Shown here one piece after another: positions 23,050-34,229 of a stretch of 64,000 bases of DNA; position 1 is the stretch's first letter; the number at the start of each line of letters is the position of its first letter. Both the position numbers and the translations under genes were made by a program. The stretch is taken from positions 544,890,711 through 544,954,710 of the forward strand of contig NC_057861.1 in the NCBI RefSeq assembly GCF_019393635.1. Reading direction: 5' to 3'. The DNA comes from Dromiciops gliroides (Eukaryota > Chordata > Mammalia > Microbiotheria > Microbiotheriidae). A model generated the notes under the pieces. It saw only the letters and a program-made list of their open reading frames with translations, was not told where the DNA came from and did not search any database.

Positions 23050-23300
23050 TGCCTCTGGAATGACCCCCAATTCTAACAGGTGAATTGTTTCCTTATCTTG
23101 CTAGGGCCCAGGTCTCTACCTCACCTCCCCTAGGCCATGGCTCCTACACTTCTACCATCTGTATATGTATGTGTATACATATGTGTAATAAGTATATGTG
23201 TACACTTATTCCCCAAGCTATTTTCTATTTCCCATTTGCATGCTATCTTCCCTCATTAGAAAGTGATCTCCTTGAGGGCAAGGTTCGGTTGCCTGCTTGC
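23050..23300 (+). mobile_element. LINE L2 3' end, worn
   Basis: The piece ttagaaagtgatctccttga followed by gggcaaggttcggttgcctg matches the L2 3' region. The start is uncertain. Confidence 0.5.
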
Positions 23301-23309
23301 ATTCGTACA

Positions 23310-23696
23310 TGCAGAGGTATCAAACATGCATTCCACAATGCTCCCAAGTGCTGCATGGACCAGATTAAAAAGTAACTGGGAAATATTTTAACAAAATAAA
23401 TAAAATATAATAAAACATAAATAAAATTAATATGTGGTTTTCTAAATCAATAGGAGGCCTTCAAGGATCCTTATATATGAGTTAGTGGCCTCCATTTCTA
23501 TTTAGGTTTGTCATGACTGCTCTGCTTTTTTTTTTTTTACGGGGCAATGGGGGTTAAGTGACTTGCCCAGGGTCACACAGCTGGTAAGTGTCAAGTGTCT
23601 GAGGCCAGATTTGAACTCAGGTACTCTGAATCCAGGGCCAGTGTTTTATCCACTTTGCCACCTAGCCGCCCCCTGACTGCTCTGCTTTTTAGGGAA
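23310..23696 (+). mobile_element. hAT-like short repeat split by a reverse WSINE
   Basis: The element runs from cagaggtatcaaacatgc to ggtttgtcatgactgc, with the core agtaactgggaaatatttta and aacaaaataaataaa. The SINE sits at 23530-23673 between perfect copies of tgactgctctgctttt (23514-23529 and 23674-23689). Relatives lie at 36215, 40634 and 51992. Confidence 0.65.
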
Positions 23697-23821
23697 AAAC
23701 TAGGCCAGCCTACATGATAGGACCTTAGTGGTTGCTATGCCTACCACAGCCCTGAAGGGTTAATGTTTTACAATTATCTACTAGCATAGTTTGCTGGGTA
23801 TTAGACATTAATTTTCATTGC

Positions 23822-23957
23822 ATGGGGCAGGGCACTGGCCCTGGATTCAGGAGGACCTGAGTTCAAGTCTGGCCTCACACACTTGACACTTACTAACTAG
23901 TTGTGTGACCCTGGCAAGTCACTTAACCCTCATTGCCCTGCACCAAAAAAAAAAAAG
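23822..23957 (+). mobile_element. WSINE1-like SINE with head deletion
   Basis: The head lacks about 20 nt (gggcagggcactggccctgg); the body and A tail are intact. The flanks are tcattgca on both sides. Confidence 0.85.
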
Positions 23958-24124
23958 AAATTCATTGCAGAGAACATATATGATTCATGACCCCAGTCAC
24001 TCCTGTCTGGAATGACATGGAGCCTCAATTCATCCTGGGGGTGACCTGATCCCCCCAAAAAAGAATACAGGCATTTCTTTCCCTGGTTCATTATACTTTT
24101 ATTCATTCCCAAAGTAGAACACTT

Positions 24125-24274
24125 GGGGGCAGCTAGGTGGTGCAGTGGATAAAGCACAGGCCCTGGATTCAGGAGGACCTGAGTTCAAATATGACCTCAG
24201 ACACTTGACAATTACCACCTGTGTGACCCTGGGCAAGTCACTTAACCCTCATTACCCCGACAAAAAAAAAATGG
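24125..24274 (+). mobile_element. WSINE1-like SINE
   Basis: Full body from gggggcagctaggtggtg to cattaccccg with an A tail. Confidence 0.9.
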
Positions 24275-24520
24275 AGAATACTAGGGAAAATTTCTAAACA
24301 AAGCTTAGGTATGACTCATTTCTCAAGTCTCCTCAAAAGGGATTAACAGGGCCCCTTCTAGAAAAGCTACTCAATGTACAAAATAGATATCAGATAGAGG
24401 ACAGCTATTTATTTCCTCTACCACATACCGCCAAAATGCTTAAAAACATAAAAGACTTCTACTTAGCACAGTGTCCAACACACACTAAGCACTTAATACA
24501 AGCTATATGTATTTGTCTAT

Positions 24521-24766
24521 TGTTGTTGTTGTTCAGTAGTGTCTAGCTTTTTGTGACCCCATTTAGGGTTTTCTTGGCAAAGATACTAGAGTAGTTTGTT
24601 ATTTCCTTCTCCAGCTCATTTTATGTATAAGGAGCTGAGGCAAACAGGGTTAAGTGACTTGCCCAGAGTCACATGACTAGTAGATGTCTGAAGCTGAATT
24701 TGAACTCACAAAGATGAGTCTTCCTGACTCCAGGCTCTATCCACTACGCTGCCTAACTGCGCCTAT
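24521..24766 (-). mobile_element. MAR1-type SINE, reverse
   Basis: Starts with (TTG)n and ttcagtagtgtctagc, passes the MAR1 body (gttttcttggcaaagatact) and ends with ctgcctaactgcgcc. Confidence 0.9.
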
Positions 24767-26400
24767 TTATCTATGAACATATACTTAAAATACAAACAAG
24801 AACCCATCACATCCTTATAATTTCCCTTCAGATATAAAGGCATTTTGTGAGATTGCTGAACAGACACTTGACTTTCATTTCAGAACTGAACCATCTGAGT
24901 TACTCACGAAGTTGAGTTCTCCTGAGTAGCCAGACAGATAGCTCTTTCTTTAGTTGTTGGGTTTTTTTGTTTGTTTTGTTTTGTTTTTAGGTGCAGAATG
25001 ATTCTTTCAGTAGTCATCTTCAAGAAGTGGTTCAAGTTTCAAGGAAGACCTCTCACCAGGCAGCCAGAACCAACTCAGGGACCCTGAAGGCTTGTGGAGT
25101 AATTACCAAAATTAAAACATCCATCTCTCAGGATTGCTGCCTGCTGCTTACAGACCTGTGCTCAAGGCACAAGGGGCACAAGGGGCACAAGGGGCAACCT
25201 TCCAGATAAGCACAAGTCCTCGATTACCATGAGCATAGAGCCTCAATTTCTGCTGGAGGGATAGGAAAAGAAATCCATTCCCTCACTCTCTGGAACTCTA
25301 AGGGAAAGCTGACAAAGTGATGTGATCATGAAACAAGAGAGCAGAACCACCCTTCAGCTATTTTATAACCTACTGGGGATTGGAGATTCTTTGAGACTCA
25401 GACATTCTGTTGAAGATTATTCACCATAGAGCCAGTCATTGGGACCAAAGGATCAAAACTTTTCTGTTTACCATGGGCCCAGCTCTATGCAGAGTGTCCC
25501 AGCCTGTCCTATTACATAGCATCTTTTCCCCCAAGTTAACTGGATGTAGCAAGAGTGAAAGGTCCCCAGGTGTAGAGAGACCCCATGTGTGACAAGGGGT
25601 GTAGTTGTGTGATTCAAAGGGAGGCCTTTGAACCTCTTTGAATCCTGACCCTTCTCCAAGGGAGACTTTAATTTCTGCCAGGAGGGGAAGCAGGAAGTTG
25701 TGGCTGGAGGCCACTCTGAAAGGGTGTCCCAGGCTAGCAGTATATCTATCTATTCCCTTAAATATTATTAGTCTAAGGTTCCATCCAACTTCTGATCACT
25801 TTGTCATTTTGGGAGGAAGGGGAACTCCAAGCTCCATTAGACAAGGCTTGACCCCTGTCCCACCAAATACCAAATAAAAAAAACACACATAAAGAATAGC
25901 AAGGAAAACCCAACTATCCAAATTGATAGCAAAACAAAAAGCAGAGGCATTATACACAGGAGAATATGTACCAGACAATGCAGAGTGAAGGCTCTCTCTA
26001 GCTGGGAACAAGATAATGCAGCTTAACCGAGAGAGAATGTCCTGGATCTCATCCAAGGGGAAACTCCCTGAAGTTTCTAGCATACCAAGCTGGGGACAGG
26101 AACATGACAGAGACTGTCAGCTCTTCTCATGTCTTCCCAGAATCTTCTTCTTCAGCAATCTGAAGTGGAGTTGGTCTCTTCCATCTTCTCTCTCAAAGCT
26201 GAAAGTCAGAAGTGCCCGAAGCAACTCACCCCTTTTTGAGCCCTCAAAGAGGACCTAAAGGAGACTGGCCAAGGCTAGAATTCTCCCTGCTTTTGACAAC
26301 ATCACCCTGCCTCTCATGAAAGTCAGGGTATTCATCTCCACCAATATATAAGAAGAGAATCCCATACCAATAGGTATTAGGAGAAGGGCTACATCAATTT
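24767..26400. other. Unannotated intergenic stretch
   Basis: No repeat or gene that I recognise. It contains three perfect copies of ggcacaagg in tandem at about 25167-25195 and open frames of at most 95 codons with no family resemblance and no exon-like conservation that I can judge. I treat these as chance. Confidence 0.5.
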
Positions 26401-26553
26401 CTTATTTATTTGTTTGTTTGTTTTGCAGGTCGATAAGGGTTAAGTGACTTGCCCAGGGTCACACAGCTAGTCGAGTGTCTGAGGCCAGATTTGAACTCAG
26501 GCTCTCCCGAATCCAGGGCCAGTGCTTTATCCACTGTACCACCTAGCTGCCCT
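26401..26553 (-). mobile_element. WSINE1-like SINE, reverse
   Basis: Tail with (TTTG)n, body gggttaagtgacttgccc, end taccacctagctgccc. The flanks gctacatcaattt and gctacatcagttt form a duplication with one difference. Confidence 0.9.
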
Positions 26554-26566
26554 GAGCTACATCAGT

Positions 26567-26965
26567 TTCATAGGATCATAGAAAAAGTGCCGGAAAAGAC
26601 CCAAGGCCATCTAGTTCAACCTCCTCATTTGACAGATTAAAAAAAAAAAATCACAACTGAGGCCCAGAGACTTAAATGACTTGTCTGAGGTAGTAATAAG
26701 TGATAGGCTGGATTTGAACCTAGATCCTCTGCTGCCCAAGTTTTCCTTTTTGGTTCATGCTATTTTATACTATTTTATTCATGGCTGGTTACCTTTTCCA
26801 TATTTCAAATTAATCATAGAATGTCTCAACTAGAAGAAAGGTTAGAGGTTATCTCAATTCTCTCATCTTACCCATGAGGATACTGGACCCAGAAAGGTAA
26901 CATAACTTGAACAAAATCCCATGGCAAATTAGTGTCAGAATCCAAGTTTCTTTATTCCAAGTGCT
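26567..26965 (+). mobile_element. Two MIR3-type SINEs
   Basis: 26567-26750 reads cataggatcatagaaaaagt and ccatctagttcaacctcctc, then gattgaacctagatcctc-like text. 26815-26960 is a second, more worn copy (gaggttatctcaattctctc). 26970-27455 holds nothing I can name apart from a worn MIR-like piece at 27195-27300. Confidence 0.6.
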
Positions 26966-27470
26966 GACTGTGGAATATTTCTAATTAATCTTTGCACTAG
27001 GAAGCAAAGTGGATTGTACACAAAGGCGGGCTGGATCAAGACCAGCTTGAGTTACACTGCTGACTGTGTGCGAAGCATTTAGGACTTTTGGCACAGTCCA
27101 ATTTTGTAATATTGTTGGTATGGGGAATTCCCAATGAGAAAAAAAAATCGCTCTACTGATACAGATCAAAACCTGTTCTGCAACTTGCACTCTTGGTTTA
27201 GGGGCATGGAGGGGCAAAGTGTCTTGCCCAGGGTGACACAGTCACTGCTTGTCAAAGGCTAGACTAGAACTCAGGTCTTCCCAGCTCTGAGGACCACCTC
27301 CTGACTCATTACAGCAAGCTTCCCCCTGCAAGTGAAGTGTAGATTGTATACAAATGTACATACATTCAATTATTCTAGATCATTCAGTCAATCTGGTTTC
27401 TAGCTCCTTGTTTCATGAAGCAACAAGCCAGGTTGTTTCCATCTCTTTGGATCTCAGTTTCCTCATTTGT

Positions 27471-27627
27471 TTCTTTCTTTTTTTTTTTTTTGGTGAAGCA
27501 ATTGGGGTTAAATGACTTGCCCAGGGTCACACAGCTAGTAAGTGTTAAGTGTCTGAGGTCAGATTTGAACTCAGGTCCTCCTGAATCCAGGGCCAGTGCT
27601 TTATCCACTGTGCCACCTAGCTGCCCC
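27471..27627 (-). mobile_element. WSINE1-like SINE, reverse, perfect 15-bp duplication
   Basis: Flanked by agtttcctcatttgt at 27456-27470 and 27628-27642. The target is itself a worn MIR-type SINE (tctcagtttcctcatttgta), so this is SINE-in-SINE. Confidence 0.93.
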
Positions 27628-28084
27628 AGTTTCCTCATTTGTAAAATGAAACAGACTAGATGATCTCTAAGATCCTTCCTTCTAACTCTAAAACTGTCGG
27701 ATGCTTAAGATATTACACATGCCAAGGATATTTTAATGGTAACAGAACATTCTTCAAGCTAAAAAAATTTTTAATCCCAAGGAAAAACTATCTAATGATG
27801 ACGGTGTCTGGTATCATGGCAGGCCTGTTGGGGAGATTTTGGAGCAGAGGCTCTCAAATGAGACTAAACAAGCAACTGCCCACATAAAAGACCATTCTTG
27901 TTTAAAAAAAGAGGGGGGACTACCCTTAGATGCCAAATCCAGGGAAAGTCCATAGCGACTCAGCAGTAGCTAAATAGTCCTGAACTGCATCTGAAGGGAT
28001 TTTTGGCTATATCTTTTCAGCAGCCGCCCATGAAATTTACGCATAAGCCAAAAAATTTTAAAAAATAAAAAGGCCAGCTGTTCA

Positions 28085-28550
28085 CAGCATCCATATATAG
28101 AGAAAGAATCCTGGATTTGGAATCAGAAGCCCTGAGTTTGAATTTGGGTTCAACTGTATGACTTTGGGGCAGCCACTTATTCTCTCTAGGCTCAGTTTCC
28201 TCAGTTGTAAAATGATAGTTTATGACTAAATGATCTTATAGGTCTCTTCTGCATCCAAATCCTTTGATCCTACTGTAGTCATAGAAGAGCTAAGAGGCAT
28301 CACACTCAACTTGTTTTCCTCTTATTTCTTTTCTTAAGCAGTCCATTTCCTTTCTTTCTAAATATTACCTCACTTGATCTTCACCACAACCCTAGAAGGT
28401 AGGTGCTATTATTATTGCCACTTACAGATGAGGAAACTGAGGCAGACAGAGGTTTAGTGACACACATATACTATCTAAGACTGAGGATTTTAACTCAGGT
28501 ATTCCTTAGTCCAAAGGCATCGGGATATTATCTACTAGCCACCTCGCTCT
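28085..28550. mobile_element. Two MIR/THER-type SINEs, one on each strand
   Basis: 28085-28260 is on the plus strand (ggctcagtttcctcagttgt). 28355-28550 is on the minus strand (cacaaccctagaaggtaggt, then acagatgaggaaactgaggc). 27643-28084 shows nothing I can name. Confidence 0.68.
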
Positions 28551-28582
28551 TTGAAAACCATTCCCTAAAAAAAAAAAAAGTG

Positions 28583-28740
28583 GGGGGCAGCTAGGTGGCA
28601 CAGTGGATAAAGCAGCGGCTCTGGATTCAGGAAGACCTGAGTTCAAAGCTGGCCTCAGAAACTTGACACTTACTAGCTGTGTGACCCTGGGCAAGTCACT
28701 TAACCCTCATTGCCCTAGGGGGTTTGGGGGGGGCACGAAA
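28583..28740 (+). mobile_element. WSINE1-like SINE
   Basis: Body from ggggcagctaggtggcac to cattgcccta, about 450 bp upstream of ZP2. Confidence 0.9.
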
Positions 28741-29050
28741 GTCATTCCCTTTCAACTGTGGTTAACATCATAGCTACCAGGTGCTAAAGACTGGCATTTT
28801 CTTCAGCTATTGCAAAGGCTTCCAAGCCACTTAATGTGGTCCCTCTTGGGCAACCTCTGGCTAATAGAGGCTTGCTGGGTGTGAAGGGGTTGGGGAATGC
28901 CTCAGATAAACTGCTGAACTGTGCAGATTCCCAACCTCCTTGCAACAGAAGCACTAGGCCTACTTTTCCCTTCTGAGAGGGCCCTGGACCCCACCTTCCA
29001 CTTCTCTCTAGAAGGATTCTGTTCACCCTTGCCCCATGCTCTGCTTGAGC

Positions 29051-29193
29051 CAGGTGTTCTCAATGAGACTCAGAAGCCACGATATGAGTCCAGGCACCAG
29101 CTGTGGGGGATGGGGGTGGAGGAACAGGAGGAAGCCATCCCTACATAAATTCAGGCTTGAAGGGAGGTTTCTGTGGTTTGTTTTCTGTGAACA
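29051..29193 (+). promoter_or_regulatory. ZP2 proximal promoter: E-boxes and TATA-like box
   Basis: CAGGTG at 29051-29056 and CAGCTG at 29098-29103 are E-boxes. CTACATAAAT at 29141-29150 is TATA-like, about 45 bp before the ATG, which would leave a leader of roughly 20-25 nt. From the family: zona genes depend on the oocyte factor FIGLA acting with E12 through a proximal E-box, and they have very short leaders. The roles here are inferred. Confidence 0.5.
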
Positions 29194-29246
29194 ATGGGGA
29201 AAAAGGTCTTTGGGGTCAAGCTAACCGGGGCTGCTAAAGGGACAAG
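29194..29246 (+). CDS. ZP2: ZP2 exon 1 (coding)
   Basis: Residues 1-17 (MGKKVFGVK...) plus two bases of Ser18; donor gtgagt. The start is the first ATG after the TATA-like box, in a good context (acaATGG). The N-terminal tail before the hydrophobic core is about 20 residues, as in other mammals. Confidence 0.9.
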
Positions 29247-30283
29247 GTGAGTAGCACTAGATGTGTGGATTCTTAACTTGTGGTCTGAGAGTGGATTTTA
29301 TGAGGTCTGTGAACTTGGATGGAAGGTGGGGAGCAGAGGGAAAGGGGGGAACCCTAACCACATCTATGCTTTCCTCAGTCCTCATTTTCCTTCGAAATCT
29401 GTTGTATTTTTATTTTATGCATTTAAAATGATCATTCTGGGCAATGGAGTCATAGACTTCACCACCATGCTAAAGGGGTAAGGACCCCTGAGCTAAGTGA
29501 AGATGGCAGAGATGCCCTCACTAAACCCAAGCCTCTGTCTGTCTCTGTCTGTCTCTGTCTGTCTCTGTCTGTCCTCCCCAGCTTGGAACCACAGCTTCCC
29601 TTGCTCTTCTGCCTTGTGACCCTGGTAACCTCCGCGGTGGCTGGTAACTTCTCAACTACCAGCTTCCCAGGTATGTCAGCAGATGTTTTTCCTTTCTCCT
29701 GTCAGTGGAGAGGCCCCTAATAAGCCTAGGGTTGGGTAAGGTAATCCCCTTCACTTTCTCCCATGTCAGAGTAGACATTCTCCCCCTTGAACCTGAGGAT
29801 GGAGAAGAAACATCTGTTTGTTATTCATTCCCCTTTGGTTTCTAGGCATAGTCACTTGCTATGATGATGAAATGAAGATTGGATTTCCTGAAGATCTTGG
29901 TAACAAGTCTTGGCAAGCATATGTGGTTGGTAGGTCTCCCCGATTAGCTAATCGGACCCACCTTACTGACGGCTCTTGGTTTGGGCTCATCAAGATTGAA
30001 CTTCTAACAAACATTATTTCGGTGACTACTAGTACATTGGGCTAGGATTCTTAGATAGGAAAATGGCAAGCCCTGACTTGAATGAGTTCACTGGGTTGTA
30101 AATGTCTCAGTAATTTGTAACTATTGAAATGTGAGCAGGGTAGGACAGCCTCTTAAAAAGCTGAGGAAGGTTGGTAATAGGGGAGCATCTGTTCCCAGGG
30201 TGGAGATAATCCTTTGTGCTTTTCCTGGAAAGAATAATTTGCTTCACAAGCCTCCACATGCTTTGCCTCTGGATTGGTTGACT

Positions 30284-30318
<35 letters not shown>

Positions 30319-33300
30319 GTGAGGCAATTGGGGTTAAGTGACTTGCCCAGGGTCACACAGCTAGTAAGTGTTAAGTGTCTGAGGTTGGATTTGAACTCAG
30401 CTCCTCCTGAATCCAGGGCCAGTGCTCTATCCACTGCACCACCTAGCTGCCCCACTCTTAAAAACAAAACAAAACTACATAATCAATTTAAGAAAACAAT
30501 TGGATTGGGAGTCATTTTATAGGGCAAATTCTACATTGAATACTAGCCAAAGTTAGGTACTTTGCTGAAACTTCTGCCATGCTCTGGGCCTTTTTCTGAT
30601 TGCCTCATTGTTGCCTCTAGATTCCTTTGGCAATGAAATCTTGAATTGTACCCCTGTTATCAACTTGGAAAACTTCATCTTGAAAGCTGCGTATAAGAGT
30701 TGTTCTAAAATAGTGGTAAGTGTTTATTTTGGAGGGAAAATTGAGCCACTTCTGATTGGGGAGGCTATTTTGGTTGTGGCAAATGGGAAATCACTGTACC
30801 ATGAGAACAGCTGTCAGAACTTCTCTGCCACCTGTAATGTTTATCTCCTAATAGACTAAGCCAGTGATATTGATCCCTTCTATAGCGAATGCTCCGTGAT
30901 TTATTAGTGATTACCATCACTAATAAAAAACTAAGGAAGCCTTGGAAACCATGTATCCAAGGTATCCATGCTATAGGCCATTTTAAAAACTTGTGAGTAG
31001 CATGCCAAGAATTAACTGGAAAGTGGTAGGTTTGGCATAGTGATTCTAATTCCTCCATTCACTGAAACTGTGGGCAATTAAATTCCCTTTTGATTTCCTT
31101 GTCTGCAAAGCAAGTGGGTTATACCAGATACCTAAATCCTATGATCCAGGTTATTATATACTTACAATAACTTATTAAATGGGTGGGGTAAATATTACAG
31201 TTTTACAGATAAAGAAACTGAGACCCAGAGAAAAGAAGTTTCTTAAAATTCCACAACTAGTAAATAACAGCAGTGGTGGGTGAGCTAATACCAGTATATA
31301 ATCAGGGAGTCATAGTTGAGCTAGAAGCAAACTTAGAGGACATTTAGTTCAACGCCCTGATTCTTAGGGAACTAAATTACATTGGTTTCCAAAACTAAAC
31401 TATATCTTGTCATATCAGTTTGTTCCTAGGCACTTCATGCTTCTTTGACACTAACACTAATTTGACTAAAGTGAAATTGGACACATCTTAATTGGTAGAA
31501 TAATGGGGGAGGGAGTTGGAAATGAGTGCATGATGTTGGTCACAAGGTGGGTACAGAAGAACATGCCTTGTTCCCTCTCTTCAAAGTAACCAAAGGAAAA
31601 GAGAAACTTTTAGACTGCAAAGAAGTCTGGGAGATAGGGTTAGAACATGGGAACAGATATCAAAGGTGTCAGGCATGGCTTGGAGGGTGAAATGTTACTC
31701 TTAAATTTATAGTGGGGATATACATTACTAGCTTGAGAAACCAGTAGAACTGCAGGTCTAGCTCTGGGTAGTTAAATCATGAACCCCAAAATATGCTGAG
31801 CTACTTCATTGGGGGGGGGGGGAAACATAAACTGCAAACTCAGTGGCTCAGGAGGCCTTCTACCAAAAGGTACAACCTCAGACTATCTGAAAGGGCTTAA
31901 TTGTTCCTAGGACTTCCTCCTGATTGTTTTTTTTTTTTAACTTCTTTGGTTTTGGGGTGAGGCAGTTGGGGTTAAGTGACTTGCCCAGTGTAGCACAGCT
32001 AGTAAGTGTCAAGTGTCTGAGGCCGGATTTGAACTCGGGTCCTCCTGAATCCAGGGTTGATACTCTATCCACTGTGCCACCTGGACTGTTTAAAAAAAAA
32101 AAAATCCTTTGAGTAAGGTGGTCGGTTGATTCCAGGCCTCTGACTCGATAAATCTCTTTGACCTAGAAGTTGTTATAGCAGAATCCAATTGTCTTGTCTG
32201 TATTCAGCATGGTATGTATCAAGTGAACCTCAAATTCCTGCCCAACAAGACTGTGAGCAACCAGGTTGTGACCTACCAGGTCAGCTGTCCTGCCCCTCAA
32301 GCTGATAATCCAGGTGAAATTTTAGCAGCCACGAACTGTACCAAGGATTTCATGTCTGTGAGTATGGCAATCTGATTATCCTTCCAGCTTGTTGCTTTCA
32401 GAGGGCCTCTCGCAGAACTTTGGCTTTCTCTATACATGTGGTAGTCTAAGAAACCTCTTGGGGTTTTGGTTTTGTTTCAGAATCCTGTTACCAGTACTAG
32501 GTAGTAAGCCCTTTGAACGCAGGGATTGTATCTCCATGCTTTACTCAAACACTATATACAGATGTGGATTTGAAACACCTGCTCAGCACCAGAATGTAGC
32601 TATTCATCTGAGCCTACAATTAAGGCCAGGAGCCACGTCTTTTTTGAAAACCCAATAGAAGATTTTAATGAAATATAATAGAACAATAGACTGAGGGTTG
32701 GGACGGTTACTTACCTACTTTACATATTTGTAAAGTGGAGATGAGGATGATAATAGTACCTATCTCCCAGGGTCATTGTGAGGATCAAAGGAGAATATAT
32801 GTAAAGTGTTTTGCAAACCTTAAAACTTTATACAAATAATAACCATTATTGCTCTGGGTGGTGGCTGATTAGTGTTACAGGAACTCCAATTAGCCATGAT
32901 CCTGGGCAAGTAGCTTCTTCCCTCTAGGCTGCCAGTTCTTTGACTGAAGGCAGAGCAGAGGTAGGAGTGAGGGAGCAGGTATACTCTACACTGCTTTTTA
33001 AAAAATCTCCATTATTTGGACACAACTACAGGATTTAAAACTAACATTGTATTAATTTTCTTCATGGTAATGGGTGAACCTTGAGAATGCTTTAGGTACC
33101 TTAAGATGAAAGGCTAGAGACCTTTTACCTCTAAGGTTTTCAATTTTGTAGTCCAACATCAATCAATCAATATTTATTAAGCACCTACTACGTGCCAGGC
33201 ATATAACTTTACAAGATTAGGAAGCTGAGGTACAGAAAGGCTCATTGACTGACCCCAGTTCAATTAGCTTGCTATTAAGCCAGAATAATGACCTTGGGGT

Positions 33301-34170
33301 CCATCTTTGTAGTTGAGACCTCATATTCTCATGGGTGCATGGACTAAGACTTTGTGGTCCAATGGAAATATGCTAGGTTTGGAACCAAGAATAACTTCAT
33401 TCAAATTCTTCCTTTCATACTTACTAGCCAGGACAGTTTGGGCAAATCATTTAGACATTTTTTTTTTTTTTGCAGGGCAATGAGGGTTAAGTGACTTGCC
33501 CAAGGTCACACAGCTAGTAAGTTGTCAAGTGTCTGAGGTAGAATTTCAACTCCGGTCCTCCTAAATCCAGGGCCGGTGCTTTATCCACTGAGCCACCTAG
33601 CTGCCCCTTGGGCAAATCATTTAACTTTGCTGAGTTTCAGTTTCTTCATCTGTATGATACAATGATGGTAATAACTTTTAGTTCCTACCTTCCAGAGTTG
33701 TGTGGATCAAACTTTAAGGATTATGTCAATATGTACTTTTTTTTCTTTAGAAGTTAGAATGACTTTTTTTTTTTCAGGTTTCATTTTCACAGATCCTACC
33801 CAGTTTTGATGATGAGACTATGGTATGGGTTATTTATTTATTTTTTAAAATAAGGACTTCAATGTAGTTTACATTTCTCTGTTTATGGGCATTAGCTTCT
33901 TTTAAAGAATTTTAAAGATGAAGTATCATTTGAATTAATGGGTTTAATCTTGTCTAAGACTCAATTTAGGCATAAACCTCCAAAAAGGCTTTTTTGATTT
34001 CAGGATAGAGAACCTCAGATAGCTTGGACTGTCATTGTGGGTGATAGCCCCAGAATACAGACCCTCACACTTCAGGAAGCTATGCAGCAGGGCTACAGTT
34101 TCATCATTGAGAGCAGTAAGATCATCTTGCAAGTGTCATTCAATGCTGCTGGAGTCTCTCACTATGAGGT

Positions 34171-34229
<59 letters not shown>

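Noticed and set aside
25436-26083. Several overlapping open frames of 60-95 codons on both strands
   Set aside because: No family resemblance, no splice context and no repeat of their own; length is expected by chance in this base composition.
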